Shown here one piece after another: positions 40,676-50,246 of a DNA stretch of 64,000 bases; within the stretch, counting starts at the first letter, position 1; the number at the start of each line of letters is the position of its first letter. Source of the stretch: Amycolatopsis sp. CA-230715 (lineage in GTDB: Bacteria; Actinomycetota; Actinomycetes; Mycobacteriales; Pseudonocardiaceae); the NCBI RefSeq assembly GCF_018736145.1, contig NZ_CP059997.1, positions 1,425,501-1,489,500 of the forward strand, written 5' to 3'. The translations under genes and the position numbers were made by a program. The notes beneath the pieces were generated by a model that saw nothing but the letters and a program-made list of their open reading frames with translations, was not told the origin of the DNA and did not search any database.

Positions 40676-41518
40676 TCAGCCGTTTTCCCTGCCCTTGGCG
40701 ACGATGACGGGGCACAGCGCGTAGGACATCACGGTCTGGCTCGTCGAACCCAGCAGCATGCCGGTGAACTCGCCGCGACCGCGGCTGCCGACCACGACCA
40801 GTTGCGCGCGGTCCGCGCGGTCCAGGACGAGTTCGGCGGGGCTTCTGCCGTCCACGACCAGGTCGACGGGCACGTCGGGGTACTTTTCCCGCCAGCCCGC
40901 GAGCCTGCGCTCGATCGCGTCCTCCCCGCCTTCGGCGCCGAACCTGCTCCGGCTGTGCACCGCCACCAATCCGGTGGCTCGCCACGACGCCTCGTCGAAG
41001 GCGATCGCGACCGCTTCGTCGCTGGACGGCGAATCGTCCACGGCCACGGCGACCGGACCGTCCGAAGGCGGGAAGTCCTCGGCGAGGTGCGTCCGGACCA
41101 GCGCGACCGGGCAGGCGGCGTGCACCGCCACCGCGATCGAGGTGGAGCCGAGCAGCACCCTGCCGAGCGGCCGCAGCTCCCCGGTGCCCAGCACGAGCAG
41201 ATCCGCTTCCCGGCAGGCGGAAAGCAGACCGGAAACGACCGTCGCGGTCACGAGCGTCAGGCTGACGCTCAGCTGTGGCGCGAATTCGGCCGCGGCGTCC
41301 CGCGCCTGGCGCAGCAGGCGGTGCCCCCTGGCGCGCAACACGGCGCCGGGGTCTTCCCGCATCGGCATCGGGCGCGGGTACCGCAGGGTGACGTCGTCGA
41401 CGACGTGCACGAGGCGCAGGCCTCGTTCCCGCTGCCCGGCCATCGCGGCCGCCCAGCGGACCGCGCGCAGCGCGCCGGGAGTTCCGTCGACACCGACGAC
41501 GTAAGTGTGGTCCGACAT
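40676..41518 (-). CDS. Tandem universal stress protein
   Basis: 280 residues from ATG 41518 (GGAAGGACCACCGAG upstream). Domain 1: TYVVGVDGTPGALRAVRWAAAMA and LVLGTGELRPLGRVLLGSTS (changed first glycines); domain 2: VAVAVDDSPSSDEAVAIAFDEA and VVVGSRGRGEFTGMLLGSTSQ. Stands alone on the minus strand, divergent from the DoxX-like gene, with two DosR-like boxes between them. Confidence 0.88.
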   Translation of the reverse strand: MSDHTYVVGVDGTPGALRAVRWAAAMAGQRERGLRLVHVVDDVTLRYPRPMPMREDPGAVLRARGHRLLRQARDAAAEFAPQLSVSLTLVTATVVSGLLSACREADLLVLGTGELRPLGRVLLGSTSIAVAVHAACPVALVRTHLAEDFPPSDGPVAVAVDDSPSSDEAVAIAFDEASWRATGLVAVHSRSRFGAEGGEDAIERRLAGWREKYPDVPVDLVVDGRSPAELVLDRADRAQLVVVGSRGRGEFTGMLLGSTSQTVMSYALCPVIVAKGRENG

Positions 41519-41607
41519 CTCGGTGGTCCTTCCTGGCCGGGTGAACTGACACGCCGACGGTAGGCAGCCCGCTGGCGCCTGCACTGCGTGCTTTCGGCAC
41601 CGCGCGA

Positions 41608-41683
41608 AGGACTTTCGGCCGCAACCACCCGCGTTGCCGGTGAACCGCAACCCAACGGCCCGTGGTGGAAGGACCTTCGACCC
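41608..41683. promoter_or_regulatory. Two DosR-like boxes between USP and DoxX-like gene
   Basis: AGGAC-TTTC-GGCCG (41608-41621) and AGGAC-CTTC-GACCC (41670-41683), 62 bp apart, in a 222-bp divergent spacer. The second is 58 bp upstream of the DoxX-like start. Confidence 0.55.
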
Positions 41684-41740
41684 CGGACACCGGAGCTCCC
41701 CAGCCGCACGCTGGTCACACCACCGAAACGAGGAGGTTCC

Positions 41741-42337
41741 ATGTCACTGCACCAACCTCAGCACAAGGCGCCTTCGGAACCACCGGAGACCGCACCCGAG
41801 GCCGTCGCACCCGCGCACACCGGTCCGACGCTCGCGTTGCGTTCCCTCGCCGTGCTCCGGATCGCCATGGGGCTGCTGTTCCTGTGGGCGTTCGCCGACA
41901 AGACCTTCGGCTGGGGCTACTCCACGGCGTCCCAGAACGCTTGGCTCAGCGGTGGTTCGCCCACCAAGGGATTCCTCGGCAACATCGATGTCGGCCCGTT
42001 CGACACCATGTTCCGGTCGTGGGCTGGAGAATGGTGGGCGGACTACCTGTTCATGATCGGACTGCTCGGCATCGGCGTCGCGCTCGTCGCGGGTATCGGG
42101 CTGCGCGTCGCGGCGGTCACCGGCACCGTGATGATGCTGCTGATGTGGGCCGCCGAATGGCCGCTGTCGCGGACCAACGGAGCCGGCGAGGCGACCCACT
42201 CCACCAACCCGATCATCGACTACCACCTCGTCTACGCGCTGGTGCTGATCGTCCTCGCCACCACGGCCAGCGGCCTCGTGTGGGGATTCGGCAAGCGGTG
42301 GGCCGCCTTCGTCGGCGACCGCCGATGGCTCCGATGA
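41741..42337 (+). CDS. DoxX/DoxD-like membrane protein
   Basis: 198 residues; ATG 41741 with GAGGAGG. Soluble Pro-rich N-terminus (~1-30), then four membrane helices (~33-55, ~95-117, ~120-140, ~165-185). LRIAMGLLFLWAFADKTFGWG and the IIDYHLVYALVLIVLA region fit the DoxX/DoxD group, related to the small subunit of thiosulfate:quinone oxidoreductase. Whether it handles sulfur compounds or redox stress is unknown; the island's SQR module makes a sulfur link tempting but unproven. Confidence 0.75.
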   Translation: MSLHQPQHKAPSEPPETAPEAVAPAHTGPTLALRSLAVLRIAMGLLFLWAFADKTFGWGYSTASQNAWLSGGSPTKGFLGNIDVGPFDTMFRSWAGEWWADYLFMIGLLGIGVALVAGIGLRVAAVTGTVMMLLMWAAEWPLSRTNGAGEATHSTNPIIDYHLVYALVLIVLATTASGLVWGFGKRWAAFVGDRRWLR

Positions 42338-42348
42338 CCACCCATTCC

Positions 42349-42379
42349 AAGGACGCCTGCCTCGACGGCGGGCGTCCTT
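42349..42379 (+). terminator. Terminator after DoxX-like gene
   Basis: AAGGACGCC (42349-42357) pairs exactly with GGCGTCCTT (42371-42379), followed by TTTCC: an intrinsic-type terminator 11 bp after the stop and just before the alcohol dehydrogenase ribosome site, so read-through or a promoter in the loop region would be needed for the next gene. Confidence 0.75.
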
Positions 42380-42394
42380 TTCCTTGGAGGAACC

Positions 42395-43435
42395 ATGAAA
42401 GCACTCGTCTACGACGGTCCAGGGCGCAGGCGCTGGACCGACCGCCCCCGCCCGGAGCCGACGGACGCCACCGACGCGGTGGTCCGCGTCGACGCGGTGA
42501 CCATCTGCGGCACCGACCTCCACATCCTCAACGGCGACGTGCCCGCTGTCGACGCGGGACGCGTACTCGGTCACGAAGCGGTCGGCACGATCGTGGAAAC
42601 CGGTTCCGCGGTGACTGGCGTCAAACCCGGTGACCGGGTCCTGGTCTCGTGCATCACCTCGTGCGGACGCTGCCAGTTCTGCCGCCAGGGCCGGTACGGC
42701 CAGTGCCTCGGCGGTGGCGGCTGGATACTCGGGCACCGGATCGACGGGGTCCAGGCCGAATTCGCCCGCGTGCCCTTCGCGGACACCTCGACCCATCTGC
42801 TCCCGGAGAGCGTCTCCGACGAGTCCGCGCTGATGCTGGCCGACATCCTGCCCACCGCGTACGAAGTCGGCGTGCGCAACGGCAACGTGGACACCGGCGA
42901 CACGGTCGTGATCGTCGGCGCCGGGCCGATCGGACTCGCCGCGATCACGGCCGCGCGTCTCTACAGCCCCAGTTGCGTCATCGTCGTCGACAAGGAACCG
43001 GCCCGCCTGGCCGCCGCGAAGCAGTTCGGGGCCGACCTCGCGGTCGAACCCGGCGACGCCGCGCGCGCGGCCGTGTTCGGAGCGACCGAAGGGCTCGGTG
43101 CCGACGTGGCGATCGAAGCGGTCGGCGTGGCGGCGACGTTCGAACTGTGCACGACGCTCGTACGCCCCGGTGGCCGGGTCGCGAACGTCGGCGTGCACGG
43201 GAAACCGGCGACCCTGCACCTCGAAGACCTGTGGATCCGGGACGTCACGATCACCACCGGCCTTGTCGACACGGTCAGCACGCCACGCCTGCTGCGCATG
43301 CTCGCCGCCGGGCGCCTGGACACGTCCAGGTTCGTGACGCACCGGTTCGGCTTGTCCGAAATGGATGGTGCGTACGACGTGTTCACCCACCCCGGTGACA
43401 GTGAATCCCTGAAAGTCGCGCTGTTCCGGGCGTGA
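42395..43435 (+). CDS. Zinc-dependent alcohol dehydrogenase (MDR family)
   Basis: 346 residues; TTGGAGGAACC before ATG 42395. Catalytic zinc ligands in ICGTDLHI and GHEAVG; structural zinc Cys set CGRCQFCRQGRYGQC; NAD fold VVIVGAGPIGLAAI. The family reduces aldehydes or oxidises alcohols with NAD(H). In this setting it is a likely fermentative NADH sink (acetaldehyde or another aldehyde), though no aldehyde-producing acetyl-CoA reductase is visible. Separated from DoxX-like gene by a hairpin. Confidence 0.88.
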   Translation: MKALVYDGPGRRRWTDRPRPEPTDATDAVVRVDAVTICGTDLHILNGDVPAVDAGRVLGHEAVGTIVETGSAVTGVKPGDRVLVSCITSCGRCQFCRQGRYGQCLGGGGWILGHRIDGVQAEFARVPFADTSTHLLPESVSDESALMLADILPTAYEVGVRNGNVDTGDTVVIVGAGPIGLAAITAARLYSPSCVIVVDKEPARLAAAKQFGADLAVEPGDAARAAVFGATEGLGADVAIEAVGVAATFELCTTLVRPGGRVANVGVHGKPATLHLEDLWIRDVTITTGLVDTVSTPRLLRMLAAGRLDTSRFVTHRFGLSEMDGAYDVFTHPGDSESLKVALFRA

Positions 43436-43448
43436 TCCGGTAACGAAA

Positions 43449-43483
43449 AACCGCTCCTTGTCCATTGTGGACAAGGAGCGGTT
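43449..43483. terminator. Perfect 16-bp bidirectional hairpin
   Basis: AACCGCTCCTTGTCCA (43449-43464) and its exact complement (43468-43483) around a 3-nt TTG loop, with A-rich sequence before and T after. It ends the alcohol dehydrogenase and the convergent CBS-BON unit. Confidence 0.9.
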
Positions 43484-43495
43484 CCGGCGCGTGTG

Positions 43496-44194
43496 TCAGC
43501 GAGGATGCTTCCTGGCGCTGAGGATGCCGACGTTCTCGTCCCCGGTGTCCGTGGCCGCGGTGTCTTCGAACCGCGCGGTGAGGTACTCGTGCACCGCGAC
43601 CACGCCGTCCACCCCGCGGACGAGCGCGGTGACGACCGGGATCATGCCCGAACGCTCGACCTGGCCACGCAGGCTCACCACCCCGTCGTGCACCGCCACG
43701 GACAGCGAGTCCGGGTCGACGCACATGTCGCGGAGCAGCACCTGGTCGCGGACCTCGGCCCTGATGTCGTTGTCCGACCGCAGGAACACCCGCAGCAGGT
43801 CACCGCGGGCGACCACGCCGACGAGCTTCCCGTCCTCGTCGACGACGGGAAGGCGGTGGACCCGGCGCTCCTCCATCAGCCTCGCGGCCCGCGAGACGTC
43901 CTCGTCCCGCCCGACCGTCACCGCGGGGGCGGTCATCAGGTCCGAGGCGTAGCTACCCGTTTCCTTGCGCCGCAGGGCGGCGCCAGCGATCCGGAACCGG
44001 CCGTGCGCGGCCTTGCGGCGCAGGAGGTCGCCTTGGCTCACCACGCCGACCACGGTGCCGTCCTCTTCCACGACCGGCGCCCCGCTGACACCCCACGAAG
44101 CGAGCAGCACGGCGATCGCCTTCAGCGAGGTGTCCGGGTGCACCGTGGCGACGCGGTCCTTCATAAGTGCGCGAACCTTGCGGTGGTCACTCAT
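43496..44194 (-). CDS. CBS-CBS-BON domain protein (third copy)
   Basis: 232 residues from ATG 44194 (CAGGAGAAGACG upstream). CBS pair (VRALMKDRVATVHPDTSL, SGAPVVEEDGTVVGVVSQGDLL; YASDLMTAPAVTVGRDED, HRLPVVDEDGKLVGVVARGDLL) with a longer linker than the other copies, then a BON domain (SLSVAVHDGVVSLRGQVER, VTALVRGVDGVVAV). Last gene after PEP synthase, 42 bp away, so likely in the same unit. Confidence 0.86.
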   Translation of the reverse strand: MSDHRKVRALMKDRVATVHPDTSLKAIAVLLASWGVSGAPVVEEDGTVVGVVSQGDLLRRKAAHGRFRIAGAALRRKETGSYASDLMTAPAVTVGRDEDVSRAARLMEERRVHRLPVVDEDGKLVGVVARGDLLRVFLRSDNDIRAEVRDQVLLRDMCVDPDSLSVAVHDGVVSLRGQVERSGMIPVVTALVRGVDGVVAVHEYLTARFEDTAATDTGDENVGILSARKHPR

Positions 44195-44236
44195 CGTCTT
44201 CTCCTGTCCTGGTGCTCTCGGCCGGTCCACGGTGGA

Positions 44237-46477
44237 TCACCGGCTGCTTTCGAGGAGCAGCTTGCGTTCCGCCGAGGCGATGGCGAACCTCGCCGATTCG
44301 GCGACGTCGGGGTTCACCGATATCGAGGTGATCCCGAAGCGCACTAAGTGCTCGGCGAAACCGGGGATGGTCGAGGGCGCCTGCCCGCACAGCGAGGACG
44401 TCATCCCGAGCTGGTTCGCGGTACGCACGATGTCCTCGATCGTGGCGAGCACCGCGGGGTCGGCTTCGTCGAACAGTTCGGCGCACTGGGCCGAATCCCG
44501 GTCCACTCCGAGCATCAGCTGGGTGAGGTCGTTGCTGCCGATCGACACGCCGTCGATGCCGAGCTTCGCGTACTCGGGCAACCAGTGCACCACCGACGGC
44601 ACCTCGGCCATGATCCAGCGCAGCAACCCGCGCTGGCGGCCGAGCGGGCTGGCGTCGATCTGCTCGAGGCAGGCTTCCAGCTCCCATTTCGTCCGGACGA
44701 ACGGGATCATCAGGTGCAGGTTCGGCGTCTGCTCCCGGACGCGGGCCAGCGTGCGGAGTTCGAGGCCGAACAGGTCCGGTTCGCGGACGTACCGGTAGCA
44801 GCCGCGGTAGCCGATCATCGGGTTGCTCTCCACCGGTTCGTACTCGGCGCCGCCTGCCAGCCCGCGGAACTCGTTCGTGCGCAAGTCGGTCGCGCGGTAG
44901 ACGACGGGCCGGGTGCCGAACGCCTTCGTGATGCGCAGCAGCGACGCGGCCATGGCGTCCACAAAGGATTCCTGGGCGCCCCTGGCGAGCAGCGCGCGGG
45001 GGTGGTCGCCGCCGAGCGCCTGGGTGAGCAGGAACTCCGCCCGCAGCAACCCCACGCCGTCGACCGCTTGCGCGGCAACGGTTTCGGCGTGGTCGGGGAT
45101 CGCGAGGTTGACGTACAGCTTGGTGCCGAGCGGATCGGGCGACCGGGGTGGCGCCGCGACCGGCTCGGTGCGCGCAGCCGGTTCGGCCGCGCCAGCGCGG
45201 ACCTCTCCGGTCGTACCGTCCACGGTGACCAGTTCGCGGTCGGCGAGCACGCGCGTCGCGTCACCGGTGCCGACCACGCAGGGCACGCCGAGTTCGCGGG
45301 CGACCACCGCGGCGTGGCAGGTCATCCCGCCGCCGTCGGTGACCAGCGCCGCGGCGCGCCGGATCGCGGGCACCCAGTCCGGGTTCGTCATCGGGGCGAC
45401 CAAAACGTCCCCGGTGCGCAACCGCTCGCCCTCCCCGGGGTCGGTCAGCACGCGCACGGTCCCGCTCCCGATTCCCGGCGAGGCAGCGAGGCCGGTGACG
45501 AGCGCCGCGCCGTCGGTCTTCTTTTCCGGTGGCACCGTGGTGACCGGCCGGGACTGGACGATCCACGGCTTGTCCCCGGTCAGGGCGAACTCGATGTCCT
45601 GCGGCGTGCCGTAGTGGTCTTCGATCCGCATGGCCAGCCGCGCCAGCTCCAGTACGACGCCGTCCGCGAGCACGCGGCGAGCACCAGCCTGCTCGGGCAA
45701 CGTGATCATCGCGTCGCCGCCGCCGACCTCGGCGATCACCTTGTGCGTCTGGTGGCCGACCCGCGCGGAGACCACGCGGAGGTTCTCCTTGTCCACCACA
45801 TAGGTGTCCGGCTCGACGGCGCCGCTCACGATCGTCTCGCCCTGCCCGAGCACGGCTTCGACGATCATGCGCCCGCGCTCGCCGGTGCGGGGATCGACGG
45901 TGAAGATCACGCCCGACCGGTCCGCGGTGACCATGCGCTGCACGACGACCGCGATCGCGGGCTCGGCGGTGAACCCGCGCCCCGCCCGATAGCTGACCAC
46001 CCGGGGCGAGAACAACGAAGCCCAGCAGTCGAGGACGCGGGCGGGCAGATCGTCGCCCCAGACGTTGGTGTAGGTGGCGTTCATCCCGGCGAACGACGCC
46101 TCGGCGCCGTCCTCGCCGGTCGCCGACGAGCGGACGGCCACCGGCATCGGCTCCCCCAGCTCCTGGTAGGCCCGGCCGAGCTGCGTTCGCAGGTCTTCGG
46201 TGAGTCCGGCGGAACGCACCAGGGCGCGGATCCGGTCGCACAGCTCGGTCAACCTTGCCGTGTCATCGGCGCACGCCAGCGCTTTCACGTGCAGCTCGGC
46301 GATCTCCGCGCGCGCTCCCGCACTGTCCATAGCGGACAGATAGCCGTCACGGGTGATGACGAATCCGCCCGGTACCGGGAAACCGGCACCGAGCAGCTCG
46401 CCGAGGTTCGCGCCCTTTCCCCCGGCGGGGACGGCGTCGGCCAGTGACACATCGGTGAGGTCGCGCACGTGGTTCAT
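44237..46477 (-). CDS. ppsA: PEP synthase / pyruvate,water dikinase
   Basis: 746 residues from ATG 46477, overlapping the nitroreductase stop (ATGA). N-terminal ATP-grasp domain ~5-330 (GGKGANLGELLGAGFPVPGGF, VAVRSSATGEDG, FTVDPRTGERG), phosphohistidine domain with His388 in GGGMTCHAAVVARELG, and a C-terminal PEP-binding barrel (VNLAIPDHAETV, GVGLLRAEFLL, FVRTKWELE, SIGSNDLTQLMLGVDRDS, SSLCGQAPS). Converts pyruvate + ATP to PEP + AMP + Pi, or pyruvate-phosphate dikinase-like in reverse. With the pyruvate-kinase-like gene it would set PEP/pyruvate balance and adenylate ratios sensed by CBS proteins. Confidence 0.9.
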   Translation of the reverse strand: MNHVRDLTDVSLADAVPAGGKGANLGELLGAGFPVPGGFVITRDGYLSAMDSAGARAEIAELHVKALACADDTARLTELCDRIRALVRSAGLTEDLRTQLGRAYQELGEPMPVAVRSSATGEDGAEASFAGMNATYTNVWGDDLPARVLDCWASLFSPRVVSYRAGRGFTAEPAIAVVVQRMVTADRSGVIFTVDPRTGERGRMIVEAVLGQGETIVSGAVEPDTYVVDKENLRVVSARVGHQTHKVIAEVGGGDAMITLPEQAGARRVLADGVVLELARLAMRIEDHYGTPQDIEFALTGDKPWIVQSRPVTTVPPEKKTDGAALVTGLAASPGIGSGTVRVLTDPGEGERLRTGDVLVAPMTNPDWVPAIRRAAALVTDGGGMTCHAAVVARELGVPCVVGTGDATRVLADRELVTVDGTTGEVRAGAAEPAARTEPVAAPPRSPDPLGTKLYVNLAIPDHAETVAAQAVDGVGLLRAEFLLTQALGGDHPRALLARGAQESFVDAMAASLLRITKAFGTRPVVYRATDLRTNEFRGLAGGAEYEPVESNPMIGYRGCYRYVREPDLFGLELRTLARVREQTPNLHLMIPFVRTKWELEACLEQIDASPLGRQRGLLRWIMAEVPSVVHWLPEYAKLGIDGVSIGSNDLTQLMLGVDRDSAQCAELFDEADPAVLATIEDIVRTANQLGMTSSLCGQAPSTIPGFAEHLVRFGITSISVNPDVAESARFAIASAERKLLLESSR

Positions 46478-47466
46478 CGCGGTTCTCCTGGAAAGTCGGC
46501 GGGGTAGATGTCCCCGAGCGGAAGGCGGGGCGAGGGCGGTGCCGTCCCGGCGGGCAGACCGAACCGGAAGATCGCCTGTGGCACGCCGGGGAGGCCGAGT
46601 TCGTCGGACAGCCTGCGCTGGAAACCGGTCAGGCGCAGCGGCTGGGTGAGGACGGAACCGGCGAGACCGTGCGCTGTCGCGGTCAGCCACGAGCGCTGCA
46701 AGGCGATCCCCGCGGCGAGGTGGTCGGCGCCGGAATCACCCCCGGTGCACAGGAAGAGCAGGTTTTCGGCGGCCAGCCGTTCGGCGAGCACGGCGTCGTC
46801 TGGCACCGGGGTCCGGGCGCGGACGAGGCTCGCGATCGGCAGCGCGGCACCGCTCAACGCGTCTTCGGGGATCCCGTCTCCGGCGCCGAGCGCGTAGTCA
46901 CCGCACATCTGGGTGGTCCACAGCGCGAGTTCCCGTTGGTACGCCTTGTCCTCTTTGAAGGCGCGGGTGGCGAACCCGAGCAACCGGGCGAGCGCGTCGA
47001 ACCGGCGAGCGCGGACGCCCCGCACCCCCATCGCGTCACCCGCGGCCAGTACGGCCGCGAACGCCGCTTCGGGCACGGGCGCGTTCAGGAACGCACGGCG
47101 GTAGCTCCGGCGCCTGCCGATGGCGTGGTAGAGCGCCAGTTCGTCCGTGGTGGCCGGTTCCGGCGCGCCGACGCGGACGGTCGCGGCCACCAGCCCCGCA
47201 CCGAACAACTCGACCTCGGCGGCGCGGCCGAGGCTTCGCGCCGCGAGTACGAGGTTCGCGCACGCCGCGCCGCACGAGACATCGCTGTCCGCGCCTTCGG
47301 GGTCGTGCACGCGCAGCACCACGTCCCGGCGCCGCACCAGGTCGATCTCCTCGCCCCGGACCGCGAGTTCCCACGGCTGGCTGTTGTGCACCGACGGCGC
47401 ACGGCTCACCGCACGGACGAGCACGCCGAGCTGCTGGTGGTCGAGGACGGTGGATACAGGCATCAT
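46474..47466 (-). CDS. Acg-family nitroreductase (4 of 5)
   Basis: 330 residues. SRAPSVHNSQPWELAV, VSCGAACANLVLAARSLG, GRRRSYRRAFLNAPVP, EDKAYQRELALWTTQM and C-terminal QRSWLTATAHGLAGSVLTQPLRL. Closest in this window to the copy at 16613. Start and stop both overlap the neighbours by 4 bp (ATPase upstream, PEP synthase downstream). Confidence 0.86.
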   Translation of the reverse strand: MMPVSTVLDHQQLGVLVRAVSRAPSVHNSQPWELAVRGEEIDLVRRRDVVLRVHDPEGADSDVSCGAACANLVLAARSLGRAAEVELFGAGLVAATVRVGAPEPATTDELALYHAIGRRRSYRRAFLNAPVPEAAFAAVLAAGDAMGVRGVRARRFDALARLLGFATRAFKEDKAYQRELALWTTQMCGDYALGAGDGIPEDALSGAALPIASLVRARTPVPDDAVLAERLAAENLLFLCTGGDSGADHLAAGIALQRSWLTATAHGLAGSVLTQPLRLTGFQRRLSDELGLPGVPQAIFRFGLPAGTAPPSPRLPLGDIYPADFPGEPR

Positions 47467-50246
47467 CGGTGGTCCGCTCCCGAACGCGGAGTCGTTCGCT
47501 CCGCACCGGACTCATCGTCGCCGGTCGCCGCCGCACCCGATGGGGCTGAAGGTCCTCTCGCGGCACGGCGTTGGTCCCGGCCGCGGGTGGCCCCGCGGAA
47601 CAGCTCGTCGGCGCCCCACACCAGCACCGGCATCGGGAGCAGCATGGCGAACACCCACGCCGGGAGCGCGGCGGTGCCGAACAGCGACTGCAGCGGCGGC
47701 AGGTAGATCAACGCGGCCGCGAAGGCGAGTTCGAACGCGCAGCCTGCCAGCAGCAGCCGGTTGGTGGCCAGCCCGATCGAGCGCAGCGAGACGCGTTCGG
47801 TCCTCGCGGCGAACGCGGTGCCGAGCTGGCAGAACACGATCGCGGTGAAGCTCGCGGTGGTCGCCTGCAGGTAGGCGTGGTGCAGCGGCGCACCCGCCGA
47901 GGTGTCCGCGCCGGGGTGCCATCCGGCGGCGAGCAGGACCGCGAAGAACGCGACGAGCACGAGCAGCCCGGACAGCAAGCCCATAATCCCCCAGGCGCGC
48001 AACAACATCCGCCCGGTGACCACGCCCTCGGCCCGCTTGCGCGGCTTGCGCGCCATCAGTCCCGGTTCGGCGGGCTCACGCCCGAGCGCCAGCGCGGGAA
48101 GCGTCTCGGTGCCGAGGTCGATCGCGAGGATCTGCAGCACCGTCAACGGCAACGGTATGGCCCCGCCGGACACCGCGAACAGCAGGAACGGCAGTACCTC
48201 CGGCACCGCGTGGGCGAAGATGTACAGCACGAACTTCCGCACGTTGTCGAACACGCGCCTGCCCTCGCGGACGCCCGCGACGATCGTGGCGAAGTTGTCG
48301 TCGGTGAGCACGACGGTCGCGGCTTCCTTGGCGACATCCGTGCCGCCCGCCCCCATCGCCACCCCGATGTCGGCCCGGCGCAGCGCGGGTGCGTCGTTGA
48401 CGCCGTCACCGGTCATCGCGACGACTTCCCCGCAGTCGCGCAGTGCGTCGGCGATCCGCAGCTTGTCCTCGGGATCCGCGCGCGCGAACACGATCTCCCC
48501 GTCGCGGGTGAGCAGTTCGTCGAGCTCCGGTTCCGGGATCCGCTGGAGTTCCTCGCCGGTGATCACCCTGGACACCTCGATCCCGACCTGGCGCGCGATC
48601 GCCGCCGCGGTCAAGCCGTTGTCCCCGGTCACCACGTGCACCCGCACCCCGGCCGAATGGCAGGCCGCGACCGCGTCGGCGACCTCGGCACGAGGCGGAT
48701 CCACGAGACCGGCGAAACCGAGCAGGCACAACGAAGATTCGGCATCGGCACGCTCGGCCGGAACGGCGGAGACGGTCTTGCGGGCCACCGCGAGCACCCG
48801 CAGCGCCCTGCCCGCCATGTCCTCGACAACCGCGGTGAGCGCGGCCCGTGATTCCGCGGTGATCGGCACTTCGGTTCCCGAACCGTCCACAGTGGACGTA
48901 CATAGTGGAAGAATTCGTTCCGGAGCCCCTTTGACGGAAACCGAGGTCACTTCGTCGACGACATCCACTGTCGACATTCGCTTGAGGCGGGGATCGAACG
49001 CGTACAACGACCTCCGGCCCGCTTCCCGGGTACCGACGTCGAGGTCGGCTTCGTGCGCCGCGGCGAAATCGAGCAGCGCGAGTTCGGTCGGGTCTCCGGT
49101 GCCCGCCTCACGGTCCGCGGTGCTGCACCGGGCGAGTGCGCGCGCCAGCGACGCCGAGTCTCCCAGCACCGCACCGCTGGCTCCGCGCGCTTCGATCACG
49201 CGCATCGAGTTCATAGTCAAGGTGCCGGTCTTGTCCGTGCAGATCACGGTGGTCGACCCGAGCGTCTCCACGGCGGAGAGCCGTTTCACGAGCGCGCCCT
49301 GCTTCGCCATCGAACGAACCCCGGCGGCGAGCGCGAGCGTGATAGTGGGCAACAGCCCTTCCGGCACGTTCGCGACGAGCAGACCGATCGCGAACACGAA
49401 GGCCGCCGACCAGCTCAGCCCCGCCACCACGCCCAGTGGCAGGAATCCGACGCCGACCACGACGGCCACCCCGGCGATGAGCCACGCGACGCGACGGACC
49501 TGGCGTTCGAGCGGGCTCTCTTCCCTGCCCACCCTGGCGGTGAGCGCCGCGATCCGGCCGATCTCGGTGTGCCGCCCGGTCGCGTGCACGACCGCGCGCG
49601 CCCCGCCCCGGACGCAGGCCGTGCCGCTGAACACCAGCACCGGCGAGTCGATCGCCCGGTCCGCGTCGTCGACCGCGTCCGCCATCCGCGTCACCGGGAC
49701 GGATTCACCGGTCAGCATCGACGCGTCCACGTCGAGCGTGCCGGAGATCAGCCGCGCGTCGGCGGGGACTCGGTCCCCTTCGTCGAGCACGAGCACATCG
49801 CCGGGAACGAGTTCGGCGACCGGGACCGGGCGCACCACGCCCTCGCGGCAGACCGCGGCGCGTTCGGGCAGGTACCGGGTCAGCGCCTCCACCGCGCGTT
49901 CCGCCTGCCGTTCCTGCACGAACGCCAGCAAGCCGTTCAGGACGATCACACCGACGATCGCGATCGCCAGGTTCGAGGTACCCGCCACCCACGCCAGCGC
50001 GGCCGCGACCCACAACAGCAACGCCAGCGGGTGCACCACCTGGCGCAGCAGCGCCAGCGGCCACGTCCGGCCCGAATGCGATGGCAACGCGTTGGGGCCC
50101 CGCACTTCCAAACGCCGCGCGGCTTCGCGCGCGGTCAGGCCGTCCGTGCCCGTGCGCAGATCGCGCAGCAGGCGGACGACCGGCTCTCTGGCGTCCACGT
50201 CCGGCTCCTCGGCCTGCCGCGATGCCTGCTTGAGATGAGCGGTCAC
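47463..50246 (-). CDS. P-type cation-transporting ATPase (CtpF/PMA1-like)
   Basis: 927 residues, about 8-10 membrane helices. N-terminal cation-ATPase domain (LRTGTDGLTAREAARRL), actuator motif MLTGESVPVTR, membrane motif VANVPEGLLPTITLALA, phosphorylation loop CTDKTGTLTMNS with the catalytic Asp, hinge MTGDGVNDAPALRRADIGVAMG, and C-terminal helices. Type II (Ca2+, Na+/K+-like) features; mycobacterial CtpF (Rv1997), a DosR-regulon member, is of this type. Ion not determinable. Overlaps neighbours on both sides by 4 bp in the nitroreductase operon. Confidence 0.9.
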   Translation of the reverse strand: MTAHLKQASRQAEEPDVDAREPVVRLLRDLRTGTDGLTAREAARRLEVRGPNALPSHSGRTWPLALLRQVVHPLALLLWVAAALAWVAGTSNLAIAIVGVIVLNGLLAFVQERQAERAVEALTRYLPERAAVCREGVVRPVPVAELVPGDVLVLDEGDRVPADARLISGTLDVDASMLTGESVPVTRMADAVDDADRAIDSPVLVFSGTACVRGGARAVVHATGRHTEIGRIAALTARVGREESPLERQVRRVAWLIAGVAVVVGVGFLPLGVVAGLSWSAAFVFAIGLLVANVPEGLLPTITLALAAGVRSMAKQGALVKRLSAVETLGSTTVICTDKTGTLTMNSMRVIEARGASGAVLGDSASLARALARCSTADREAGTGDPTELALLDFAAAHEADLDVGTREAGRRSLYAFDPRLKRMSTVDVVDEVTSVSVKGAPERILPLCTSTVDGSGTEVPITAESRAALTAVVEDMAGRALRVLAVARKTVSAVPAERADAESSLCLLGFAGLVDPPRAEVADAVAACHSAGVRVHVVTGDNGLTAAAIARQVGIEVSRVITGEELQRIPEPELDELLTRDGEIVFARADPEDKLRIADALRDCGEVVAMTGDGVNDAPALRRADIGVAMGAGGTDVAKEAATVVLTDDNFATIVAGVREGRRVFDNVRKFVLYIFAHAVPEVLPFLLFAVSGGAIPLPLTVLQILAIDLGTETLPALALGREPAEPGLMARKPRKRAEGVVTGRMLLRAWGIMGLLSGLLVLVAFFAVLLAAGWHPGADTSAGAPLHHAYLQATTASFTAIVFCQLGTAFAARTERVSLRSIGLATNRLLLAGCAFELAFAAALIYLPPLQSLFGTAALPAWVFAMLLPMPVLVWGADELFRGATRGRDQRRAARGPSAPSGAAATGDDESGAERTTPRSGADHR

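Noticed and set aside
47571..50238. Plus-strand frames inside the P-type ATPase region
   Set aside because: Shadow frames of the clearly coding ATPase on the minus strand.
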